This document shows positions 8,542-17,057 of a DNA stretch of 64,000 bases, one piece after another. Numbering within the stretch: position 1 is the stretch's first letter; the number at the start of each line of letters is the position of its first letter. The notes beneath the pieces are model-generated. The model ran no database searches. It had not been told where the DNA came from and worked only from the letters and a program-made list of their open reading frames with translations. Source of the DNA: Castellaniella defragrans_A (GTDB lineage: Bacteria; Pseudomonadota; Gammaproteobacteria; Burkholderiales; Burkholderiaceae_B); the NCBI RefSeq assembly GCF_040394755.1, contig NZ_JBEBRQ010000007.1; one strand, given 5' to 3'. Made by a program: the position numbers and the translations under genes.

Positions 8542-10857
8542 TTAGTTTCTGAGCGGTTTGCCGGTTTCGAGGATATGGGCGACCCGGGCGAGCGTATCGG
8601 GGTGGCGGCACAGGCGCAGGAATTCGCGCCGTTCCAATGCCATGACGTCCTGCTCGGACAGCGTATCGATCGGATCGGTATCACCGCCCGACAGCACCAG
8701 GGCAAGCGCTTTGGAAACCACGACGTCGTGCGGCGTGGCCAGACCGCGGCTGCGGAAGCTGTCGACCGCGCCCTCGAGCGCGACCCTGGCCGAAGGGCCG
8801 GGGAGATTGAATTGCGGCGGCTCGGGTGGTTGATAGCCAGGCACGAGTTCCAGTGCCCGCGCCTTGGCATCGGCCAGCAGGCGATAGCGGTTCATGGTGA
8901 TGCGGTCCCCCGGGCGCAGGAACAGCAGCGCCTGCGCCTCGTGCGCGGACTTCGACACCGTGGCGGTGCTGATCATCTCGAACACCTTGCTGACCGGCGC
9001 CATCGGCCCCTTGGCGAATTTCGGATTGGTGGACCAGCGATACAGCATTTCCTTGCAGCCGCCCCAGGCGGGCACCAGGCCCACGCCGCACTCGACCAGA
9101 CCGATGTAGCTTTCGGCATGCGCCTGCACGGCATCGGAATGCAGCAGAATTTCGCAGCCGCCGCCCAATGCCAGCCCGGACGGCGCCGCCACGACGGGAA
9201 ATGGCGCGTACTTCAGGCCCAGATAGGCCTGCTGGCCGCCGCTGACGATTTGCTCGATCATGTCCCAGGCGGCGATATTGGCGGCGAACGACGCCAGCCC
9301 CAGGTTGGCGCCCGCCGAGAAGTTCTGCCCCTCGTTGTAGATGACCAGCGCCTTGAAACGGGCTTTCACGACCTCGATGGTTTTGCCGATCAGGGCCAGG
9401 ATGTCCGGGTCCAGTGCGTTCATCTTGCTGGTGAACTCGAAGCAGGCGACCCCGTCGCCGATGTCCCAGAGGGCGGCCGAGCCGTTCTTGATGACCGGCT
9501 TGCTCGTGCGCTTGATGTCCTCGAGCATCAGCACGCCCGCGGGGCGCGCGATGGTATGGTAGGCGCCGTCCGTGCCCAGATATTCCCGCTGGCCGTCCTG
9601 GATGCGGTACAGGGGGCGCTCGCCAGCCAGTTTCAGGTACTCTGGAACCTCGATCCCGGTAGCGGTCAGGCGGGCGGCTACCCATGCGGCGCCCAATTGG
9701 TCGATCATCTCGAACGGGCCGTATTTCCAGTTGTAGCCCAGGCGCATCGCCTCGTCGATGGCGGCGATGTCATCGGCCGCCTCGCCCAGCAGGCTCGCGG
9801 CGTAGGCCAGGGTCAGGCCCATGACGCGCCAGGCGTACTGGCCGTACTTGTCATCCGCCGACAGGATGGCCTTTGGCTTGCCGCGCAGCAGCGCCAGGCT
9901 GGGGCGCTTTTGCGCGCGGTATTCGCCCGTGGCGAGGTCGATGGCCTCCTTGGCCTTGCCGCCCTGGGCGCGGTTGAGGCGATAAAAGCCGCCTTTGCCC
10001 TTGCGGCCGGTATAGCCGTCGGCCACCATTTTCGCCGTCAGCGGCAGATCGCGATGGATGCGATGGAAACTGTCGGTCTTGGGCAGCAGGGCCGACATGC
10101 TGGCGCCCACATGATCCATCAGATCCAGGCCGACCAGATCGACCAGGCCGAACACGCCGGTCTTGGGAATGCCGAAGGGCTTGCCGATGATGGCATCGGC
10201 CTCCTCGACCTCGATGCCGAGCTCGAATGCCAGGGTGAGCCCGGCCTTGATCCACAGCGTGCCCAGGCGATTGGCGATGAAGCCCGGACTGTCTTTGCAG
10301 GGGACCACGGACTTGCCCAGCTTCAGGTCGATGAAGTCCGTCAGCGCGGCGATCTGCGCCGGCTGGTTGCGCGGGCTGGTGACGAGTTCCAGCAGGCGCA
10401 TGTAGCGGGGCGGATTGAAAAAGTGGGTGATGCAGAACTCGGCGGCGAAGGCCTCGCTCTGGCCCTCGGTCAGCTTGGCCAGGGGAATCGTGGACGTGTT
10501 GGACGACACCACGGAGCCGGGCTTGCGGTGCGCGTCGATCTTGCGATAGAGGTCGCGCTTGATGTCCAGCCGTTCGATCACCGCCTCGACGATCCAGTCG
10601 CACTCCGCCAGCAGATCGAGGTGGTCTTCGACGTTGCCCGGGGTGACCAGTTTGGCGGCCTTCGGGCTCATGAATGCGGCGGGCTGCGCCTTGAGCATTT
10701 TGGCGATCGCGCCCTCAGCGAGCTGATTGCGGTTACTCGCGGATTGCGGCACGATGTCCAGCAATACGACCGGAACGCCGGCATTCGCGACTTGCGCGGC
10801 AATGCCGGCGCCCATGACGCCGGCGCCGATGACGGCGACTTTCTTGATCTCTGCCAT
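8542..10857 (-). CDS. fadN: FadN-type 3-hydroxyacyl-CoA dehydrogenase / enoyl-CoA hydratase
   Basis: A 771-residue bifunctional beta-oxidation enzyme. The NAD-binding domain is at the very N terminus (KKVAVIGAGVMGAGIAAQ), followed by the dehydrogenase domain (ITHFFNPPRYMRLLELV and SPGFIANRLGTLW). The hydratase domain is C-terminal (NFSAGANLGL, LGGGCEILLHSDA, ECGVGLVPAWGG). This order is the reverse of FadB and matches FadN. The frame is open upstream of the chosen ATG, but that part overlaps the thiolase gene and is not conserved. Its ATG overlaps the thiolase stop (TAATG), indicating coupling. With the other operon, the window has two multifunctional enzymes of opposite domain order. Confidence 0.94.
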   Translation of the reverse strand: MAEIKKVAVIGAGVMGAGIAAQVANAGVPVVLLDIVPQSASNRNQLAEGAIAKMLKAQPAAFMSPKAAKLVTPGNVEDHLDLLAECDWIVEAVIERLDIKRDLYRKIDAHRKPGSVVSSNTSTIPLAKLTEGQSEAFAAEFCITHFFNPPRYMRLLELVTSPRNQPAQIAALTDFIDLKLGKSVVPCKDSPGFIANRLGTLWIKAGLTLAFELGIEVEEADAIIGKPFGIPKTGVFGLVDLVGLDLMDHVGASMSALLPKTDSFHRIHRDLPLTAKMVADGYTGRKGKGGFYRLNRAQGGKAKEAIDLATGEYRAQKRPSLALLRGKPKAILSADDKYGQYAWRVMGLTLAYAASLLGEAADDIAAIDEAMRLGYNWKYGPFEMIDQLGAAWVAARLTATGIEVPEYLKLAGERPLYRIQDGQREYLGTDGAYHTIARPAGVLMLEDIKRTSKPVIKNGSAALWDIGDGVACFEFTSKMNALDPDILALIGKTIEVVKARFKALVIYNEGQNFSAGANLGLASFAANIAAWDMIEQIVSGGQQAYLGLKYAPFPVVAAPSGLALGGGCEILLHSDAVQAHAESYIGLVECGVGLVPAWGGCKEMLYRWSTNPKFAKGPMAPVSKVFEMISTATVSKSAHEAQALLFLRPGDRITMNRYRLLADAKARALELVPGYQPPEPPQFNLPGPSARVALEGAVDSFRSRGLATPHDVVVSKALALVLSGGDTDPIDTLSEQDVMALERREFLRLCRHPDTLARVAHILETGKPLRN

Positions 10858-11981
10858 TACACCGCCTCCAGGATGGTTGCGATACCCTGGCCGCCGCCGA
10901 TGCATTGCGTGGCCAGCGCATATTGACCGCCCGTGCGTCTGAGCAGCGCAGCGGCCTTGCCGACGATGCGCGCGCCGGTGGCGCCCAGCGGGTGACCCAG
11001 CGCGATGGCGCCGCCGTCGATATTGACCCGCGCGGGGTCCAGACCCAGGTCGCGGATGCACGCCAGCGATTGCGAGGCGAAGGCTTCGTTGAGCTCGATC
11101 ACATCGAGCGCGTTCACGTCCAGCCCCGCGCGTTCCAGCGCCTTGCGCGTGGCGGGGACCGGTCCGATGCCCATGATCTCGGGCGCGCAGCCCGCGATCG
11201 CGACGGATTTGACGCGGGCCAGGATGTCGAGCCCGTGGCTGCGCGCGTAGTCCTCGCTGGTGACGAGGAGCGCCGCCGTTCCGTCGGTCAGGGGCGACGA
11301 GGTGCCGGCGGTCACCGAGCCGTTCTGGTCGAAGGCCGGCTTGAGTTTGGCCAGATCATCGGCCGTGGTGTCGGGGCGCAGGCAGCCATCGGCATCCACG
11401 CCGGACACCGGCACGATCTCGTCGCGCAGCAGTCCTTGCGCCTGGGCATGCGCGGCGCGGCGCTGGCTTTCCAGGGCGAAGGCTTCCTGCTCCTGGCGGG
11501 AAATGCCCCATTTTTTGGCGACGTTCTCGGCCGTTTCACCCATGCCGATGTAGGCCTGCGGGTAGCGGGTGGCGAACCCCGGGTGGGGCAGGGGGTTGAA
11601 TCCCATCATGGGCACGCGCGTCATGCTTTCCACGCCGGCGCAGAGGAAGACCTGGCCGGCGCCCAGGGCGATGGCCCCGGCGGCATAGTGGACGGACTGC
11701 ATGGACGAACCGCAAAAGCGATTGATGGTGCAACCGCCCACGCTTTCGGGCAGACCGGCCATCATGGCCGCCAGACGGCCCACGTTCAGCCCTTGCTCGC
11801 CTTCGGGGATGGCGCAGCCCATCACCAGATCCTCGATGTCCTTGGGATCGATGCCGGTGCGGGCCACCAGCGCCTTGACCACCTCGGCTGCCAGTTCGTC
11901 GGGCCGGGTCCTGGCCAGCGCCCCTTTATGGGCCAGAGTGAAAGGGGAACGGGCATAGCCCACGATTACTGTAGCGGTCAT
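10857..11981 (-). CDS. fadA: Acetyl-CoA acyltransferase (thiolase)
   Basis: A complete 374-residue thiolase, the first gene of the minus-strand beta-oxidation operon. The nucleophilic cysteine is C90 in TINRFCGSSMQ. NEAFASQSLA, GGAIALGHPLGATGAR and QCIGGGQG supply the other thiolase signatures with the catalytic histidine and second cysteine. It cleaves 3-ketoacyl-CoA. The start was placed at the ATG giving MTATVIVGYARSPF, which has a GGAG ribosome-binding site about 8 bases upstream; an earlier in-frame ATG would add 20 unconserved residues. A LysR-type gene is divergent, with dyad sequences in between. Confidence 0.95.
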   Translation of the reverse strand: MTATVIVGYARSPFTLAHKGALARTRPDELAAEVVKALVARTGIDPKDIEDLVMGCAIPEGEQGLNVGRLAAMMAGLPESVGGCTINRFCGSSMQSVHYAAGAIALGAGQVFLCAGVESMTRVPMMGFNPLPHPGFATRYPQAYIGMGETAENVAKKWGISRQEQEAFALESQRRAAHAQAQGLLRDEIVPVSGVDADGCLRPDTTADDLAKLKPAFDQNGSVTAGTSSPLTDGTAALLVTSEDYARSHGLDILARVKSVAIAGCAPEIMGIGPVPATRKALERAGLDVNALDVIELNEAFASQSLACIRDLGLDPARVNIDGGAIALGHPLGATGARIVGKAAALLRRTGGQYALATQCIGGGQGIATILEAV

Positions 11982-12109
11982 CGGAGGATCTCCTGGTTTG
12001 TGAATGACGGAAGGCATGGCCGATGCGGATTCGAAACGCATCGATCAGCGCAGGCAGCGCTGCTTCCAGGGTTTTTTGCTCATTCTAGGCACTTCCGCTA
12101 CCTTTGATA

Positions 12110-12148
12110 ATTCCATACAATGTGAATAACCTGTTCGTCTGTAACGAA
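12110..12148. promoter_or_regulatory. Candidate LysR operator between thiolase and regulator genes
   Basis: Two dyads lie in the divergent promoter region. ATTC-N10-GAAT spans 12110-12127. TTCGT-N5-ACGAA spans 12134-12148 and contains a T-N11-A core, the form typical of LysR-type binding sites. This AT-richer stretch probably also holds the promoters of both genes. Assignment to the adjacent regulator is inferred from position. Confidence 0.45.
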
Positions 12149-12203
12149 TAATAATGGCGCTTCCCATATTTGCGCCGGGTCCATCGAGGGGAATACACAT
12201 CCT

Positions 12204-13124
12204 ATGCGCGGCACGGAGTTCGTGGAACTGAGCACTTTCGTCGCCGTGGCCGAGCACAGCAGCTTTACCCGGGCGGCATCGCAATTGGGGCTGGCCTTGT
12301 CCACCGTCAGCCAGACGGTGCGTTCGCTCGAGGAAAGGCTGGGGGTGCGGCTGCTCAATCGCAGCACGCGCAGCGTGTCGGTCACCGAGGCCGGTGAACG
12401 CCTGCTGACCGACATGCAGGCGGTCCTGAGCCAGCTCGATCATGCGATGGAGGGCGTCAATCTGTTCCGGGACAAACCCAAGGGAACGCTGCGCCTGGTG
12501 GCGATCCGCCCCGTGGCCTCGGAGCTGATCGTGCAGACCGTGCCGGGTTTCCTGGCGCAATACCCCGATATCGCCCTGGAAATCATGGCCGATGACAGCA
12601 ATCTGGACATTGTCCACCGCGGCTATGACGCCGGTATCCGGATCGAGCCGCAGATCGAAAAAGACATGATCGCGGTACCCATCCTGAAACAGTTCCGGAT
12701 TCTGTGCGTGGCGACGCCCGCCTACCTGGCGCGACATTCCGCGCCCGCCACGCCCGACGATCTGGGGCATCACGAGTGCGTGCGCCTGCGCCTGTCATGG
12801 AATGATTCCATCCAGCGCTGGCGGCTGCGTGACCGTAATGGTCAGACACAGGATTTCAATGTCACCGGCTCGCTGGTGGTCAATGACATCCATCTGGTGC
12901 TGGATGCCGTCATGCAGAATTGCGGCATCGGCTACCTGCCCGAACCCATGATCGCGGCGCATCTGGCCGATGGCCGCCTGGTGCCGCTGCTGGAAAAATG
13001 GTCGAGCTACCGGGCTTCGCTCTACCTGCATTATTCGAGCCGGCGGCAGATCCCGGCGCCGCTGCGGGCGTTCATCGATTTCCTGGGCGAACACAAGCCC
13101 GTGGTTGCGAGCGCGGCCCGGTAG
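12204..13124 (+). CDS. LysR-family transcriptional regulator
   Basis: A 306-residue regulator with an N-terminal winged helix-turn-helix (residues about 5-60, TRAASQLGLALSTVSQTVRS then LEERLGVRLLNRSTRSVSVTE) and a C-terminal periplasmic-binding-fold effector domain. It resembles the AaeR/CrgA-like subgroup by its VTEAGERLL and SDDSNLDIVHRGYDAGIRI-type sequences. It is divergent from the thiolase-FadN-FadE operon, with only about 220 bases between starts, so it most likely controls that operon and itself. The effector is unknown; an acyl-CoA or fatty acid would fit the context. Confidence 0.92.
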   Translation: MRGTEFVELSTFVAVAEHSSFTRAASQLGLALSTVSQTVRSLEERLGVRLLNRSTRSVSVTEAGERLLTDMQAVLSQLDHAMEGVNLFRDKPKGTLRLVAIRPVASELIVQTVPGFLAQYPDIALEIMADDSNLDIVHRGYDAGIRIEPQIEKDMIAVPILKQFRILCVATPAYLARHSAPATPDDLGHHECVRLRLSWNDSIQRWRLRDRNGQTQDFNVTGSLVVNDIHLVLDAVMQNCGIGYLPEPMIAAHLADGRLVPLLEKWSSYRASLYLHYSSRRQIPAPLRAFIDFLGEHKPVVASAAR

Positions 13125-13202
13125 GCGCTGGCCGGGGTTGCTTTCATCCGACGCCTGGTGGGAAATTGCAGGGTCTTGTCTATGGTGGCATGGCGCGCCC
13201 GG

Positions 13203-13883
13203 TCAGCCGATCGCCGTCAGACCCATTTGCCAGAAATCGGCTTCCAGGCGCGTGGCGTCGCGGAAGATCCCGGCGAGCGCCGCGAGGCGCTGAGGCGGCT
13301 GGCCGGTCAATTGCGTGTTCAGCCACTGGCGTTCGGCCTGGGCGGCCGCCTGGAATTCGGGGCTGGCATACATCGCGATCCAGGCCTCATAGGGATTGGC
13401 CTTGCCGCGCACCGTGAAGGGTTGCGCAAGCAGCCAGTTCGCGATATCTGCATAGCCGATCAGGCAGGGCGCCAGGGCCACGTGCAGATCCAGCAGGTCA
13501 CCGCGGTGACCCGCGTCCAGGACGTAACGGGTATAGGCCATTGTTTCGCGGGCCTCGGGGAGCTGCGCGAGTTCGTCTTCTGTGATTCCCCATTCGGCGC
13601 AGTAGGCGATGTGCAGGCCCATTTCGAGATCGACGATGGCCTTGAGGCTGTCGAGGCCTTGGCGTAATTCGGCCATGTTGCGGCTTTTGTAGACTGCCAG
13701 GCCCCAGGCGCGCGCGAAATGCACGAGGAACAGGTAATCCTGCCGCAGGTAGTGGCGGAATGCGTCGCGGGGCAGGGCGCCCGCGCCTAATTGGCGCACG
13801 AAGTCGTGCTGGCAGTAGGCCAGCCATTGCGGCTCGCAGCGCGCGATCAGCGCATCGAAAGGCGTGTCGTCCAGGCGTGGCAT
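13203..13883 (-). CDS. tenA: TenA-family aminopyrimidine aminohydrolase (thiaminase II)
   Basis: A 226-residue all-helical TenA/PQQC-fold protein. C140 in LAPCLIGYADIANWL aligns with the nucleophilic cysteine of classic TenA, and RHYLRQDYLFLVHFARAW is the family's signature near the N terminus. RLEADFWQMGL near the C terminus supplies the conserved glutamate. TenA salvages degraded thiamine by deaminating aminomethyl-pyrimidine to hydroxymethyl-pyrimidine. The ATG was chosen for the conserved start; the frame is open far upstream but that part overlaps the ABC permease gene in the wrong frame. No thiamine-pyrophosphate riboswitch was recognised upstream, and no other thiamine genes are adjacent. 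Confidence 0.93.
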   Translation of the reverse strand: MPRLDDTPFDALIARCEPQWLAYCQHDFVRQLGAGALPRDAFRHYLRQDYLFLVHFARAWGLAVYKSRNMAELRQGLDSLKAIVDLEMGLHIAYCAEWGITEDELAQLPEARETMAYTRYVLDAGHRGDLLDLHVALAPCLIGYADIANWLLAQPFTVRGKANPYEAWIAMYASPEFQAAAQAERQWLNTQLTGQPPQRLAALAGIFRDATRLEADFWQMGLTAIG

Positions 13884-13942
13884 GGGATCTCCCGGGATGT
13901 CAGGTTTGCGGCACGTCTGGCAGTGTAGCCCGTATCCAGCGC

Positions 13943-14704
13943 TCAGGCCCGCAGGCGGTATCCGGTCTTGAAGATCCAGGCGATGATCGCCAGACAGATG
14001 ACCAGGAATGCCAGTGTCATGCCCAGGCTCAGCCAGACGTTGACGTCGGACAGGCTGAAGAAGCTCCAGCGAAAGCCGCTGATCAGGTAGACGACCGGGT
14101 TGAACAGGGTCACGGTGCGCCAGAACGGGGGCAGCATGTCGATGGAGTAGAAGGTGCCGCCCAGGAAGGTCAGGGGGGTGACGATCAGCAAGGGGACGAA
14201 TTGCAGTTTCTCGAAGTTGTCGGCCCAGATGCCGATGATGAAGCCCAACAGGCTGAACGTCACCGAGGTGAGGAGCAGGAACAGGATCATCGCGATGGGG
14301 TGGTCGATGCGCAGCGGCACGAACAGGCTCGCGGTGGCGAGGATGATGAAGCTCAGCAGAATCGATTTGGTGGCGGCGGCGCCCGCGTAGCCCATCAGCA
14401 CCTCGAAGTACGATACCGGCGCCGACAGCAATTCGTAGATGGTGCCCGTGAACTTGGGGAAATAGATTCCGAACGAGGCGTTCGAGATGCTGTGCGTCAG
14501 CAGCGACAGCATGATCAGCCCGGGGACGATGAACGCGCCGTAGCTGACCTCGCCGACGTGCTGGATGCGGGTGCCGATGGCGGTGCCGAAAACGACGAAG
14601 TACAGCGATGTGGAGATGACGGGCGCGACGATGCTTTGCAGCAGCGTGCGCCATGTCCGGGCCATTTCGAACAGGTAGATGGCGCTGACGGCGCGGAGGT
14701 TCAT
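13943..14704 (-). CDS. yadH: ABC-2 type exporter permease (YadH-like)
   Basis: A 253-residue inner membrane protein with about six hydrophobic segments and the ABC-2 permease layout. FEMARTWRTLLQSIVAPV precedes the first membrane span, and PLTFLGGTFYSIDMLPPFWR is the conserved region before the last spans. It pairs with the ATPase gene directly upstream; the ATPase stop and this ATG overlap (ATGA). Together they match the YadGH exporters common in proteobacteria, whose substrate is not established. tenA follows 59 bases downstream and may be in the same transcript. Confidence 0.92.
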   Translation of the reverse strand: MNLRAVSAIYLFEMARTWRTLLQSIVAPVISTSLYFVVFGTAIGTRIQHVGEVSYGAFIVPGLIMLSLLTHSISNASFGIYFPKFTGTIYELLSAPVSYFEVLMGYAGAAATKSILLSFIILATASLFVPLRIDHPIAMILFLLLTSVTFSLLGFIIGIWADNFEKLQFVPLLIVTPLTFLGGTFYSIDMLPPFWRTVTLFNPVVYLISGFRWSFFSLSDVNVWLSLGMTLAFLVICLAIIAWIFKTGYRLRA

Positions 14705-15627
14705 GCGGCTTCCTTGATCAGGTCGACGAAGATGTCTTCGAGGGTGCGTTGGGTCGTTTCCAGGTCGGCGATGGCCAGACCCTGGGCCATCAGCGCCGCG
14801 ATCAGCCGGGCCACGCCGCCGTCCTCCGGCTGCGCGCCATAGCTGTAGACCAGTGCCGCGCCGTCCTCGGCCAGGGCCAGCGGCCAGCCGGCGAGGGCAG
14901 CGGGAATGTCGTCCAGGGGCGCGCGCAGGCGCACGATGAGCTGCTTCTGGCCGAGCTTGCGCATCAATGTCGCCTTGTCCTCGACCAGCATGATCCGGCC
15001 TTTGTTGATGATGCCGATGCGGTCGGCCATTTCCTCGGCCTCCTCAATGTAGTGGGTGGTGAGAATGATGGTCACGCCCATGGCGCGCAGTTTGCGCACC
15101 AATACCCACATATCCTTGCGCAGCGAGACATCCACGCCCGCTGTGGGCTCGTCCAGGAACAGGATGGCGGGTTCGTGGGACAGGGCCTTGGCGATCAGGA
15201 CGCGGCGTTTCATGCCGCCCGACAGCGCAAGCATTTTCTGGTCTTTTTTTTCCCACAGGGACAGGGCGCGCAGGACTTTCTCGATGTGCGCGGGGTTGCG
15301 GGGCTTGCCGAACAGGCCGCGGCTGAAGCTCACAGTGTTCCAGACGGTCTCGAACGCATCGGTGGTGAGCTCCTGGGGCACCAGACCGATGGCGGCGCGC
15401 GCGGCGCGGTAATCCTTGGCGATATCGTGGCCGTCGGCGAGGACGGTGCCGGCCGAGGGGTTGACGAGGCCGCAGATGATGTTGATGAGTGTGGTCTTGC
15501 CGGCGCCGTTGGGGCCCAGCAGCGCGAATATTTCGCCGCGCCGGATTTCGAGATCGACCCGGTCGAGGGCCCGCAGGCCCGATGCGTAGACCTTGTCCAG
15601 CCCCGAAACGGATATGATGGGCGTCAT
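14701..15627 (-). CDS. yadG: ABC exporter ATPase (YadG-like)
   Basis: A 308-residue ATP-binding subunit with Walker A LLGPNGAGKTTLIN near residue 37, signature LSGGMKRRVLIAKAL, Walker B ILFLDEPTAGVD and a switch histidine in TTHYIEEAEEMADR. It powers the permease encoded next, with which it overlaps by four bases. Its start lies only about 35 bases from the start of the divergent sensor kinase gene, so the two units share a promoter region. That arrangement suggests, without proving, that the exporter answers to the BaeSR-like pair. Confidence 0.93.
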   Translation of the reverse strand: MTPIISVSGLDKVYASGLRALDRVDLEIRRGEIFALLGPNGAGKTTLINIICGLVNPSAGTVLADGHDIAKDYRAARAAIGLVPQELTTDAFETVWNTVSFSRGLFGKPRNPAHIEKVLRALSLWEKKDQKMLALSGGMKRRVLIAKALSHEPAILFLDEPTAGVDVSLRKDMWVLVRKLRAMGVTIILTTHYIEEAEEMADRIGIINKGRIMLVEDKATLMRKLGQKQLIVRLRAPLDDIPAALAGWPLALAEDGAALVYSYGAQPEDGGVARLIAALMAQGLAIADLETTQRTLEDIFVDLIKEAA

Positions 15628-15662
15628 GAACGATCCATATGAATTTCAATAGGACAGGATAA

Positions 15663-17057
15663 TTGCAGTCCAGCATTACCTTCAAGTTGTTCCTCACCAT
15701 TCTGGCGAGCTGCATCGTCGTGGCGCTGGCCATGGGGATGGCCGTGCGGTTCAGTTTCCAGAATGATTTCGTCGACTACATCCACGAGCGCGAGGAACAA
15801 CGCCTGTCCAATCTGGCCGAAACGCTCGAGGCGGACTATGCGCGCGCCGGCGGCTGGCAGTTCCTGGCGAACGATCGCGACAGTTGGTGGCGCAGCCTGC
15901 GCCTGTCGAGCCGGAGCGATGACCATGACGTCCAGGATTCCTTTGGCCGCCGTCTGCACGGCGCGCCGCCGCGTGTCGGTCTGATCGATGCGCAGGGGGA
16001 TTGGCTGGCGGGGCCGCGCATCCTGGCGAACGCCGGCACCCGGCGCCATCGTCTGGAGGTCGACGGGCAGTTGGTCGGATGGCTGGTGACTCCGCCCTCG
16101 CCGGCTCTGGTGATCGATGACGAGGTCGATCGCCGCTTTCAGTCGCGCCAGTTGCGCGCGACCTGGGTGATCGTCGGCCTGTCGGCCCTGCTGGCCGCCC
16201 TGGTCAGCCTGATGCTGGCCAGGGTGCTGCTGGTGCCGGTGCGGCGCATTGCCTCGGCGACTCACCGTCTGGCCAGCGGCAACTATGCGACCCGGGTCCA
16301 GGTGGGGTCCACGGATGAGCTGGGACGGCTGGCCGAGGATTTCAATCGTCTGGCCAACAGCCTCGAGCGCAATGAGCGCCTGCGCCGTGATCTGATGGCC
16401 GATGTTTCGCACGAGCTGCGCACGCCGCTGGCGGTGCTGCGCGGCGAGATCGAGGCGTTGCAGGATGGTTTGCGCAAACCCGATGCGGCCACGCTCGCCT
16501 CGCTGCGGCACGAGGTCCTGCGGTTGAGTTCGCTGATCGACGACCTCTACGATCTTTCCCTGGCCGATGCGGGGGCGCTCAGTTACCAGATGGCGCGGCT
16601 GGACTTGTCGGCGCTGGCCGATCATGCCGTCACCGGGCTGCGCGACCGGTTTCAGCGGGGCGGGATCGACTTGCGGCTCGAAGCGGCCCCGGGGCTGTGG
16701 GTGCAGGGCGACGAGCGCCGCCTCGAACAACTGCTCTCGAATCTGCTGGAAAACGCCCTGCGTTATACCGATGCCCCCGGTCAGGCCCGCGTCGTGGTCG
16801 AGCCGGTCTCCGGGGCCGGTGTGCGCCTGATCGTCGAGGATAGCGCGCCGGGGGTTCCTCCCGAGGCCCTGCCGCGGCTTTTCGAGCGCCTGTTCCGGGT
16901 CGAGGGCTCGCGCAGCCGCGCGCATGGCGGCGCCGGCCTGGGGCTGGCCATCTGCCAGCGTATCGTCCAGGCGCATGGCGGCACGGTGCGCGCCATGAAT
17001 TCCCCCTTGGGAGGCCTGCGTCTCGAGTTTGATTTTCCCTTTGGAGGACAGCCGTGA
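15663..17057 (+). CDS. baeS: BaeS-like sensor histidine kinase
   Basis: A 464-residue membrane sensor kinase. The first membrane span covers roughly residues 8-28 and the second 166-190, with a 135-residue periplasmic sensor domain between. A HAMP linker follows, then the dimerisation/phosphoacceptor helix with H250 in DVSHELRTPLAVLRGE, and the ATPase domain with N box LLSNLLENALRYTD and G box GGAGLGLAICQRIVQAHGG. Translation seems to start at TTG: the only nearby in-frame ATG, 24 bases upstream, is closed by a TAA directly before the TTG. BaeS senses envelope stress such as misfolded protein or toxic compounds; the downstream Spy-like gene supports that role. The response regulator start overlaps its stop. 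Confidence 0.92.
   Translation: MQSSITFKLFLTILASCIVVALAMGMAVRFSFQNDFVDYIHEREEQRLSNLAETLEADYARAGGWQFLANDRDSWWRSLRLSSRSDDHDVQDSFGRRLHGAPPRVGLIDAQGDWLAGPRILANAGTRRHRLEVDGQLVGWLVTPPSPALVIDDEVDRRFQSRQLRATWVIVGLSALLAALVSLMLARVLLVPVRRIASATHRLASGNYATRVQVGSTDELGRLAEDFNRLANSLERNERLRRDLMADVSHELRTPLAVLRGEIEALQDGLRKPDAATLASLRHEVLRLSSLIDDLYDLSLADAGALSYQMARLDLSALADHAVTGLRDRFQRGGIDLRLEAAPGLWVQGDERRLEQLLSNLLENALRYTDAPGQARVVVEPVSGAGVRLIVEDSAPGVPPEALPRLFERLFRVEGSRSRAHGGAGLGLAICQRIVQAHGGTVRAMNSPLGGLRLEFDFPFGGQP

Noticed and set aside
8281..10926. An 881-codon plus-strand frame opposite the FadN and acyl-CoA dehydrogenase genes
   Set aside because: The translated sequence is low in structure and rich in Gln, Gly and Arg; the minus strand encodes clear enzymes over the same bases.
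13884..13942. Possible thiamine pyrophosphate riboswitch before tenA
   Set aside because: The space between the permease and tenA is short and lacks the CTGAGA and related conserved elements.
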